From: Halisarca cf. caerulea
Lineage: Eukaryota; Porifera; Demospongiae; Chondrillida; Halisarcidae
Length of the DNA stretch: 64,000 bases
NCBI GenBank assembly: GCA_963170055.1
Contig: CAUJGJ010000200.1
Span: 1 to 64,000, forward strand
Reading direction: 5' to 3'
Numbering within the stretch: position 1 is the stretch's first letter; each line of letters starts with the position of its first letter. Position numbers and translations under genes: made by a program. Positions 1 through 8,200 of the stretch are shown here, in pieces. The notes under the pieces are model-generated. The model did not search any database, was not told where the DNA came from, and was given only the letters and a program-made list of their open reading frames with translations.

Positions 1-21
1 AGGGGTAGCCCCTCCTTTTCA

Positions 22-150
22 CCAATTAATTAGATTGGCACACAAAGCGCGCCAAAACAAGACAACAGCCAATCAGAATGTTCAACATTAAACGGAAGTA
101 GAACTTTAGTATAAAAGCTGCTGTCCCTCGCCATTTTCCTTTGTGAGTAG
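22..150 (+). promoter_or_regulatory. Putative RNA polymerase II core promoter (CCAAT / E2F-like / TATA)
   Basis: Seen in the sequence: a CCAAT pentamer at 22-26, its inverse ATTGG at 34-38, an E2F-like GCGCCAAAA at 49-57, a second forward CCAAT inside GCCAATCAG at 68-76, an ETS-like GGAAGT core near 94-99, and TATAAAAG at 110-117. A pyrimidine-rich GCCATTTTCCTTTG follows at about 130-143, the distance at which transcription would start. Spacing and order match animal TATA promoters driven by NF-Y, and the CCAAT plus E2F combination is common in S-phase genes. That reading is inference. No recognisable product lies downstream: the first ATG frame (248-544) has no known domain, so the transcript could be a non-coding RNA, a leader exon or part of a mobile element. 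Confidence 0.45.
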
Positions 151-360
151 TTGTTGTGTTGGTTGCAGGCTCCAATAGCGCTGAATTCAGAAAAGGGGTA
201 ACTCCGAACCCGGGTGACCAAACCGACCAGGCTACTACCTTGCGCCCATGCTGGCGGGATCTAGGAAGCCCGTAGTAGTCTCCCTTAAGGGGTCCTGGAG
301 TAAGTCTTCGGTGCGGGGCGTTAAGGGTCAGCCGCATGGCTCTACTCACCAACCTTTTGT
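151..360. other. Moderately GC-rich stretch with no assignable gene
   Basis: This stretch follows the promoter-like cluster. It contains an ATG at 248 opening a 98-codon frame to 544, whose translation shows no motif, signal peptide or recognisable family. The opposite strand is also open for about 170 codons (26-529), again without a recognisable domain and running back through the promoter elements. Neither frame is called as a gene. Confidence 0.4.
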
Positions 361-649
361 CGGTGTACGGTCGGAGCTTGCAGATTGGGTACGGTCCTTG
401 CTCCTTAAAGACGCGGGAGTTGTGAGTTTGAGTTCGCCCTTGCAGTGTTGCTTGCCACATGGTCCTTTGGAGGCAGGTCCGCTTCATTGGAAGTGGGAAG
501 GGCCTGTAAGTTACCGTTCTCTTCTCCATCTCTTTGCTGTCTAGTACCCAGCGGTGTGATGTAAGGCCCGTGAGACTTGCAGATCATCGCCCGGTTACAC
601 GTATCGTATGTGTGCCGGTGTACGGTGTCAGTCGATGTACGGTGTCAGT
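361..649 (+). repeat. Diverged and interrupted first copy of the 132-bp repeat
   Basis: Positions 361-405 match the start of the downstream 132-bp unit (CGGTGTACGGTCGGAGCTTG followed by a form of the TTGGGT...CCTTGCTCCT block). Positions 542-649 match its second half (GTACCCAGCGGTG, ATCATCGC, GTGTGCCGGTGTACGG). Between them lie about 136 bp absent from the other copies. This is therefore an older copy carrying an insertion, or the ancestral arrangement from which the tidy copies were amplified. Positions 616-660 also contain a 17-bp period, with GTGTACGGTGTCAGTCG and a one-base variant in tandem. Confidence 0.6.
506..544 (+). other. Possible 39-bp GT-AG mini-intron
   Basis: A good donor (CCT followed by GTAAGT, 506-511) is followed by a strongly pyrimidine-rich tract and an acceptor ending CTGTCTAG at 544. 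The acceptor lies exactly where sequence shared with the downstream 132-bp unit (TACCCAGCGGTG) resumes. Removing it does not extend the frame that starts at 248, which meets a TGA a few codons later either way. If real, it would belong to a non-coding transcript. It is very short for an animal intron, so confidence is low. Confidence 0.2.
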
Positions 650-1122
650 CGGTGTACGGTCGGAGCTTGTGATTGGGTGCGTCCTTGCTCCTAGCAGACA
701 TTTTGGTGGGTGTCTGAAAGTACCCAGCGGTGACGTGTCATCGCACGGCTACACTTTGTGTGCCACAGTCGTTGTACGGGTCGGTGTACGGTCGGAGCTT
801 GTGATTGGGTGCGTCCTTGCTCCTAGCAGACATTTTGGTGGGTGTCTGAAAGTACCCAGTGGTGACGTGTCATCGCACGGCTACACTTTGTGTGCCACAG
901 TCGTTGTACGGGTCGGTGTACGGTCGGAGCTTGTGATTGGGTGCGTCCTTGCTCCTAGCAGACATTTTGGTGGGTGTCTGAAAGTACCCAGCGGTGACGT
1001 GTCATCGCACGGCTACACTTTGTGTGCCACAGTCGTTGTACGGGTCGGTGTACGGTCGGAGCTTGCGATTGGGTGCGTCCTTGCTCCTAGCAGACATTTG
1101 CGAGGCGGTGTCTGAAAGTACC
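650..1122 (+). repeat. 132-bp tandem repeat, about 3.6 copies
   Basis: Copies begin at 650, 782, 914 and 1046. The CGGAGC landmark recurs at 661, 793, 925 and 1057, exactly 132 bp apart. The first three copies differ by about one base. The fourth is partial and diverges after about 1096. Because 132 is a multiple of three, one frame (534-1115) stays open through all copies and would encode a 44-residue repeat beginning VGVRSELVIG. The near-identity of the copies means the open frame can follow from recent duplication alone, so it is not called as a gene. Confidence 0.9.
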
Positions 1123-1607
1123 TGTAGTTCCAACCAGCGACTGTCACAAGTGTCTGCCTGAAGATTCCAGGGTAGTCTTGTGGACGATGTGCGACCTGTC
1201 TAATTGTTTTCTGGGAGAGGAACTGGTGTTGCAGCTGTTTCAACATTTTTTGTTGGTAGGTATTCAGTTGCTGATCCGTTTATGTGTACGTTATATCTAT
1301 AAGAATGAGAATGACTGGTCTTCGGAATTTTGTCAATTACATATATGTACGTAGTACATATAATTTATAATAATTGTGTACTGAAGACGTAAAATTGCTG
1401 TAATTGCTGTGCACTTTCTTGGGTCGGGTCCCTTTGTTTCATTATTTCAGTATCTTTAGGAATCATTTATTTCTTCATTTGATTCATCCATTAAGTCTTG
1501 TGTGTGCCTTAGCTGGTGGTGTAGCCGTTTGAAATGCCAAAACTTAGTAGTATATAACCTGAAACTTGAATTTCAATTTTGTCATTTTTATAGAACCTGT
1601 GGCGGCA
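1123..1607. other. No gene seen; AT-rich intergenic or intronic sequence
   Basis: Composition falls to AT-rich after about 1260, with many stops in all frames. The only discrete structure I can support here is the inverted repeat at 1342-1362. Confidence 0.5.
1342..1362. repeat. Perfect 9-bp inverted repeat
   Basis: TATATGTAC (1342-1350) and its reverse complement GTACATATA (1354-1362) flank a 3-bp centre, GTA. It could extrude as a hairpin or bind a dimeric protein, but AT-rich palindromes of this size also arise by chance. Confidence 0.6.
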
Positions 1608-1975
1608 GCATGGTGGTGCTCGCTTTGTGGGGTAGCTGTGCAGTTGCAGGAGCTCAACACCAGTGGATGGGCATCCGTGGTACTCGATGTGTAGGACGTA
1701 ATGGTTCCACTACCCTGAAATCCTGCCTGCTCGAGTAGCCTTTCCAATTAGCCACTGAACTGATTGATGTTGTCCATCTCCTCCATGTTGCTGGACCTGT
1801 CCTACCAAGACGACCTGAATCTGGTGCATTGTGGTGCTTGGACTAGTCTGAGTAGTGTCAGTGTTCAGGTGTCCAGCAGCTGATTGGCGCCCGTGGTACT
1901 CGTTGTGTAGGATGTAATGGTTCCACAGCCCTGAAGTCTTGCCCGCTCGAGTAGCCAGTCCACCCTGTCCATCGA
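1608..1975 (+). repeat. Tandem duplication of about 216 bp
   Basis: The best-conserved block runs from about 1674-1740 to 1890-1956. The landmark TACTCG recurs at 1681 and 1897, a 216-bp offset. Both blocks share CCGTGGTACTCG, TGTGTAGGA, GTAATGGTTCCAC and GCTCGAGTAGCC with scattered substitutions. Weaker similarity extends on both sides (a GTGGTGCT-bearing stretch near 1608 and 1825, and a CCA...GATTGAT stretch after 1740 and 1956), suggesting two full units. Neither strand gives a recognisable protein. The extent of the weak flanks is estimated by eye. Confidence 0.6.
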
Positions 1976-3040
1976 TTGATCTGTTCAAAGTGGCACCTCC
2001 CAGTGATGTCTAGTCCGGATCCCCTTCTGATGATTCCACAGATGCAACTGGTCTGACGGTAGACTTGTCACAGCCTGGCTTTTGGGGCATGATGTACCTC
2101 CCCGTCCTCGCCGGATGCCCTGGGCACACGAGTTAGTCGTGTGGCAAAGAGAGGTACGAGAATGACTGCTATTTATAGCTATACTGCATGTTGACAATTA
2201 CATAGCTAGCATTTAATTTTGCATATTATGACACTATTTGGTTGGTTCTCTAATACTGTTTTGTGTTTTATATATTCACAAACTCTATACTTGTTAGGTT
2301 TGACCGTATATATGCTAGGATATTATGCATTTGATTGATATACTCAGTTGTTAAATTGAAATATATTTCACTAGTATTCAGACTGAGATTGATTGCATGG
2401 TATTTACAATGGGTAGTTCCCATGTACAGTAGTTGGTTCACTTGCTCAGTAGCTGGTTGGTGCACCACACCCAAAAACAATGCTAGGACTCCACATGGGG
2501 CCAATGCAGCAATGCGTGACAAACTCTGCAAGATAACTTGTAATTTTGTAGTACACCCATTACAGGCTTACTGCATATTCTCTAAATCGATTTGTCACAC
2601 CTAGTTTCACAAAAATTTCCTTTGACAAGAAGTATAGAATTTATGTAGAATTGTTTTCCAGAACCTATACCTTTGAGAATGGCTGATGAAACTTTGGAAT
2701 CAATTAAGGAACGAATACTTAGGCTATTACAAACATAATGTACATGGTTATAATAATCTCAAGTGTAGTGAAAGGAACATTAAAGTGCAGCTCTCTAGTA
2801 CATAGTTTGCAAGTTTTGAGGGATAGCTCATCACATTGTTATGCCTAGCTGTCATTTTGTCAGTCACACTCAACAGTATGCCTACCCCAACAGAACAAAA
2901 ACAGCAAATAATTATCTATTGGTAAAATCATTATAATTGTCAAGTTATATGCAAGAGTAAAATGAAACGTTTTAGCTAAAAATTATGCATCATTATGACC
3001 ATGTAGTTACTTCTGTGCATGTAGTGATCTCCTAGCTATA
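1976..3040. other. No gene seen; AT-rich single-copy sequence
   Basis: Short frames occur on both strands here (for example 2268-2531 minus and 2335-2604 plus), but they overlap each other, are AT-driven and show no domain. This lies 3' of the zinc-finger fragment on the minus strand and could include its 3' untranslated region. I did not find a clear AATAAA or ATTAAA on that strand close downstream of its stop. Confidence 0.4.
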
Positions 3041-3202
3041 AGTCTGGGGTGTGTATATCTGTGTGTTGTTCTGATGTTCTTCAGTGCTAGTGGTGGTGCT
3101 TGCTGTGTGTGTAGTGGGTAGTGGGGATGGTGCAGTGGGTAGTGGTGCATGTGTGTCTGGTTGTGCAGCATGGTGTGTGTGCTGTAGAATATGTGGTGTG
3201 TA
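3041..3202. repeat. GT-rich low-complexity tract
   Basis: The plus strand is strongly biased to G and T, with runs such as GTGTGTGTAG and two copies of AGTGGGTAGTGG (near 3112 and 3132). On the minus strand this is CA-rich and lies immediately 3' of the stop of the zinc-finger fragment. It yields an artefactual His/Thr/Pro-rich open frame (3007-3249), not called as a gene. Confidence 0.6.
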
Positions 3203-3600
3203 CTAATGTATTGCATGTGGAGTGTAAAATGGTGTAGGGTATGGAGCATATTGTGGCATACGTGGAGAGTGTGTCATGAATGGTAGTGGCTGTGCATGGT
3301 GTGGAGGTACGGTTGGCTGAGGGATTGTGGCTGGTGGCTGGGGTGATGTGCCGGGGATCGCAGGAGTTGTGGCTGTCTTGTTGCTAGACACTGAGTGACT
3401 ACCCTCCTTCCCTTGTGCACTTTCAACCTACAAAGGTAGTGTTCAGTTGTATATATAGGCTTTACCATACACAAGCTTACTATGTACTTTAGCTCTTTTC
3501 TGTTGAGGTGCGGAAAGTTACATCTGTGCTTCTTCTTACACCCATTTGTGATGTTAAAGAATTTACACAATTTAGTGTTAGTGTACACACATGAAGTTTG
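3203..3600 (-). pseudogene. 5'-truncated CCCH zinc-finger gene fragment (two exons)
   Basis: Exon 3600-3481 encodes a clean CCCH finger, Cys-X8-Cys-X5-Cys-X3-His (about 3567-3508), core CKFFNITNGC then KKKHRCNFPH, followed by LNRKELKYI. This spacing is the classic RNA-binding CCCH class (seen in TTP-, ZC3H- and PARP12-like proteins). A phase-0 intron of 53 bp (3480-3428) joins it to exon 3427-3203, which encodes about 74 residues rich in Pro, Thr, His and Ser, ending APYPTP...HAIH and a TAG at 3205-3203. The spliced open frame is about 110 codons from the GTG at 3588. Upstream, the frame has no ATG and no AG acceptor before an in-frame TGA at 3603-3601, already inside satellite sequence. The 5' part therefore seems to be missing, replaced or separated by the array. 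It could instead be a gene with an unusual start, or a misassembly. The finger is clear; the gene's status is not. Confidence 0.5.
3428..3480 (-). other. Predicted 53-bp GT-AG intron
   Basis: On the minus strand the donor reads ACATA followed by GTAAGC, and the acceptor reads CTACCTTTGTAG followed by GTTGAA. Removal preserves the frame (phase 0) and links the zinc-finger exon to the proline-rich exon. Reading through instead gives a different frame, ending near 3274, with no recognisable continuation. The small size suggests a genome with compact introns. Confidence 0.5.
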
Positions 3601-3639
3601 TCAACTGCTGTGGGCGTATTTGTGTAGTGTTGGATATGC

Positions 3640-3672
3640 TGGTGCTAATACCAATATTTGGCACTAGCACCA
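3640..3672 (-). repeat. Dyad in the satellite monomer (representative copy)
   Basis: The plus strand has arm TGGTGCTAATACCAA, centre TAT, arm TTGGCACTAGCACCA. Thirteen of 15 positions are complementary. As plus-strand RNA the two exceptions are A-C mismatches. As minus-strand RNA they become G-U wobbles, so all 15 positions pair around a 3-base loop. The same element recurs in most monomers. It is most often intact in zones A, C and D. In zone B it is often weakened by ACCGATA on the left arm or TTTGTCAC on the right. The outer eight base pairs (TGGTGCTA with TAGCACCA) are the most constant part. Confidence 0.85.
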
Positions 3673-3688
3673 CGCACATTCCCAGTGG

Positions 3689-4104
3689 ACACACATGAAG
3701 TTTGTGAAGTGCTGTGGGAGTATTTGTGTAGTGTTGGATATGCTGGTGCTAATACCAATATTTGGCACTAGCACCCCGCACATTCCCGGTGGACACACAT
3801 GAAGTTTGTGAACTGCTGTGGGCGTACTTGTATAGTGTTGGATATGCTGGTGCTAATACCAATATTTGGCACTAGCACCACGCACATTCCCAGTGGACAC
3901 ACATGAAGTTTGTGAAGTGCTGTGGACGTATTTGTGTAGTGTTGGATATGCTGGTGCTAATACCAATATTTGGCACTAGCACCCCGCACATTCCCGGTGG
4001 ACACACATGAAGTTTGTGAACTGCTGTGGGCGTATTTGTATAGTGTTGGATATGCTGGTGCTAATACCAATATTTGGCACTAGCACCACGCACATTCCCA
4101 GTGG
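3689..4104 (+). repeat. 208-bp dimer higher-order repeat, two copies
   Basis: Alternating monomers carry CACCACGC/CCCAGTGG and CACCCCGC/CCCGGTGG. The rare form recurs after exactly 208 bp (3773 and 3981). The following GAACTGCTGTGGGCGTA... with TTGTATAGTG also alternates. Confidence 0.7.
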
Positions 4105-5046
4105 ACACACATGAAGTTTGTGAAGTGCTGTGGACGTATTTGTGTAGTGTTGGATATGCTGGTGCTAATACCAATATTTGGCACTAGCACCACGCACATT
4201 CCCAGTGGACACACATGAAGTTTCTGAAGTGCTGTGGGCGTATTTGTGTAGTTTTGGATATGCTGGTGCTAATACCGATATTTGGCAATAGCACCACGCA
4301 CATTCCCAGTGGACACACATGAAGTTTCTGAAGTGCTGTGGGCGTATTTGTGTAGTTTTGGATATGCTGGTGCTAATACCGATATTTGGCACTAGCACCA
4401 CGCACATTCCCAGTGGACACACATGAAGTTTGTGAAGTGCTGTGGGCGTATTTGTGTAGTGTTGGATATGCTGGTGCTAATACCGATATTTGGCACTAGC
4501 ACCACGCACATTCCCAGTGGACACACATGAAGTTTGTGAAGTGCTGTGGGCGTATTTGTGTAGAGTTGGATATGCTGGTGCTAATACCAATATTTGGCAC
4601 TAGCACCACGCACATTCCCAGTGGACACACATGAAGTTTGTGAAGTGCTGTGGGCGTATTTGTGTAGTGTTGGATATGCTAGTGCTAATACCAATATTTG
4701 GCACTAGCACCACGCACAATCCCAGTGGACACACATGAAGTTTCTCAACTGCTGTGGGCGTATTTGTGTAGTGTTGGATATGCTGGTGCTAATACCGATA
4801 TTTGGCACTAGCACCACGCACATTCCCAGTGGACACACATGAAGTTTCTCAACTGCTGTGGGCGTATTTATGTAGTGTTGGATATGCTGGTGCTAATACC
4901 GATATTTGGCACTAGCACCACGCACATTCCCAGTGGACACACATGAAGTTTGTCAACTGCTGTGGGCGTATTTATGTAGTGTTGGATATGCTGGTGCTAA
5001 TACCGATATTTGGCACTAGCACCACGCACATTCCCAGTGGACACAC

Positions 5047-5148
5047 ATGAAGTTTCTGAAGTGCTGTGGACGTATGTGTAGTTTTGGATATGCTGGTGCT
5101 AATACCGATATTTGGCACTATCATAATGCACATTCCCAGTGGACACAC
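5047..5148 (+). repeat. 102-bp deletion monomer, first of three
   Basis: This copy reads CGTATGTGTAGTTTTGG where the norm is CGTATTTGTGTAGTGTTGG, a 2-bp loss. It also has the private CACTATCATAATGCAC. The same monomer reappears at 9621 and 15651. Offsets of 4574 and 6030 bp equal 44 and 58 monomers minus the 2 bp, so the three are copies of one mutated ancestor. Confidence 0.9.
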
Positions 5149-5214
5149 ATGAAGTTTGTCAACTGCTGTGGGCGTATTTGTGTAGTGTTGGATATGCTGG
5201 TGCTACTACCAATA

Positions 5215-8200
5215 TTTGGCACTAGCACCACGCACATTCCCAGTGGACACACATTAAGTTTGTGAAGTGCTGTGGGCGTATTTGTGTAGAGTTGGATATG
5301 CTGGTGCTACTACCAATATTTGGCACTAGCACCACGCACATTCCCAGTGGACACACATGAAGTTTGTAAACTGCTGTGGGCGTATTTGTGTAGTGTTGGA
5401 TATGCTGGTGCTACTACCAATATTTGTCACTAGCACCACGCACATTCCCAGTGGACACACATGAAGTTTCTCAACTGCTGTGGGCGTATTTGTGTAGTGT
5501 TGGATATGCTGGTGCTAATACCGATATTTGTCACTAGCACCGCACCCATTCCCAGTGGACACACATGAAGTTTCTCAACTACTGTGGGCGTATTTGTGTA
5601 GTGTTGGATATGCTGGTGCTAATACCGATATTTGTCACTAGCACCACGCACATTCCCAGTGGACACACATGAAGTTTATGAAGTGCTGTGGGCGTATTTA
5701 TGTAGTGTTGGATATGCTAGTGCTAATACCAATATTTGTCACTAGCACCACGCACATTCCCAGTGGACACACATGAAGTTTCTCAACTGCTGTGGGCGTA
5801 TTTGTGTAGTGTTGGATATGCTGGTGCTAATACAAATATTTGTCACAAGCACCACGCACATTCCCAGTGGACACACATGAAGTTTGTCAACTGCTGTGGG
5901 CGTATTTGTGTAGTGTTGGATATGCTGGTGCTAATACCGATATTTGTCACTAGCACCACGCACATTCCCAGTGGACACACATGAAGTTTCTGAAGTGCTG
6001 TGGACGTATTTGTGTAGTGTTGGATATGCTGGTGCTAATACCGATATTTGGCACTATCACCATGCACATTCCCAGTGGACACACATGAAGTTTGTCAACT
6101 ACTGTGGGCGTATTTGTGTAGTGTTGGATATGCTGGTGCTACTACCAATATTTGGAACTAGCACCACGCACATTCACAGTGGACACACATGAAGTTTGTC
6201 AACTGCTGTGGGCGTATTTGTGTAGTGTTGAATATACTGGTGCTAATACCAATATTTGGCACTAGCACCACGCACATTCCCAGTGGACACACATGAAGTT
6301 TCTCAACTGCTGTGGGCATATTTGTGTAGTGTTGGATATGGTGGTGCTAATACCGATATTTGGCACTAGCACCACGCACATTCCCAGTGGACACACATGA
6401 AGTTTGTGAAGTGCTGTGGGCGTATTTGTGTAGTGTTGGATATGCTGGTGCTAATACCGATATTTGGAACTAGCACCACGCACATTCCCAGTGGACACAC
6501 ATGAGGTTTGTGAAGTGCTGTGGGCGTATTTGTATAGTGTTGGATATGTTGGTGCTAATACCGATATTTGTCACTAGCACCACGCACATTCCCAGTGGAC
6601 ACACATGAAGTTTCTCAACTGCTGTGGGCGTATTTGTGTAGTGTTGGATATACTGGTGCTAATACCCATATTTGGCACTAGCACCACGCACATTCCCAGT
6701 GGACACACATGAGGTTTGTGAAGTGCTGTGGGCGTATTTGTGTAGTGTTGGATATGCTGGTGCTACTACCAATATTTGTCACTAGCACCACGCAAATTCC
6801 CAGTGGACACACATGAAGTTTCTCAACTGCTGTGGGCGTATTTGTGTAGTGTTGGATATGCTGGTGCTACTACCAATATTTGGCACTAGCACCACGCACA
6901 TTCCCAGTGGACACACATGAAGTTTGTCAACTGCTGTGGGCGTATTTGTGTAGTGTTGGATATGCTGGTGCTAATACCAATATTTGTCACTAGCACCACG
7001 CACATTCCCAGTGGACACACATGAAGTTTCTCAACTGCTGTGGAAGTATTTGTGTAGTGCTGGATATGCTGGTGCTAATACCAATATTTGCCACTAGCAC
7101 CACGCACATTCCCAGTGGACACACATGAGGTTTGTGAAGTGCTGTGGGCGTATTTGTATAGTGTTGGATATGCTGGTGCTAATACCGATATTTGACACTA
7201 GCACCACGCACATTCCCAGTGGACACACATGAAGTTTCTCAACTGCTGTGGGCGTATTTGTGTAGTGTTGGATATACTGGTGCTAATACCAATATTTGTC
7301 ACTAGCACCACGCACATTCCCAGTGGACACACATGAAGTTTCTCAACTGCTGTGGGCGTATTTGTGTAGTGTTGGATATGGTGGTGCTAATACCGATATT
7401 TGTCACTAGCACCACGCACATTCCCAGTGGACACACATGAAGTTTGTCAAGTGCTGTGGGCGTATTTGTATAGTGTTGGATATGCTGGTGCTAATACCCA
7501 TATTCGGCACTAGCACCACGCACATTCCCAGTGGACACACATGAAGTTTGTCAACTGCTGTGGGCGTATTTGTGTAGTGTTGGATGTGCTGGTGCTAATA
7601 CCCATATTTGTCACTAGCACCACGCACATTCCCAGTGGACACACATGAGGTTTGTGAAGTGCTGTGGGCGTATTTGTGTAGTGTTGGATATGCTGGTGCT
7701 ACTACCAATATTTGGCACTAGCACCACGCACATTCCCAGTGGACACACATGAAGTTTGTCAACTGCTGTGGGCGTATTTGTGTAGTGTTGGATATGCTGG
7801 TGCTACTACCAATATTTGTCACTAGCACCACGCACATTCCCAGTGGACACACATGAAGTTTCTCAACTGCTGTGGGCGTATTTGTGTAGTGCTGGATATG
7901 CTGGTGCTAATACCAATATTTGGCACTAGCACCACGCACATTCCCAGTGGACACACATGAAGTTTCTCAACTGCTGTGGAAGTATTTGTGTAGTGTTGGA
8001 TATGCTGGTGCTAATACCAATATTTGTCACTAGCACCACGCACATTCCCAGTTGACACACATGAAGTTTGTCAACTACTGTGGGCGTATTTGTGTAGTGT
8101 TGGATATACTGGTGCTAATACCGATATTTGTCACTAGCACCACACACATTCCCAGTGGAAACACATGAAGTTTGTCAACTGCTGTGGGCGTATTTGTGTA

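Larger units (their letters stand above)
3585..5040 (+). repeat. Satellite zone A (array edge)
   Basis: These monomers mostly carry GAAGTTTGTGAAGTGCTG and include a private pair of changes, CACCCCGCAC with CCCGGTGG. The junction-proximal copies are not strongly decayed, which is unusual for an array edge. Within it, a two-monomer (208-bp) unit is repeated, marked by the CCCCGCAC/CCCGGTGG variant at 3773 and 3981. Confidence 0.65.

Noticed and set aside
143..168. GTGAGT ... TTGCAG as a mini-intron.
   Set aside because: It would be only 26 bp, too short to be spliced.
26..529. 167-codon open frame on the minus strand.
   Set aside because: It runs through the promoter-like elements, has no recognisable domain and is overlapped by open frames on the other strand.
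534..1115. 193-codon frame with a 44-residue repeat as a real gene.
   Set aside because: The openness follows from near-identical 132-bp copies and no domain is recognised. It is kept as a repeat and a finding.
2268..2604. Overlapping short frames on both strands.
   Set aside because: AT-rich sequence, no motifs, mutually overlapping.
3007..3249. His/Thr-rich frame on the minus strand.
   Set aside because: It is produced by the GT-rich tract and lies in another frame 3' of the zinc-finger fragment's stop.
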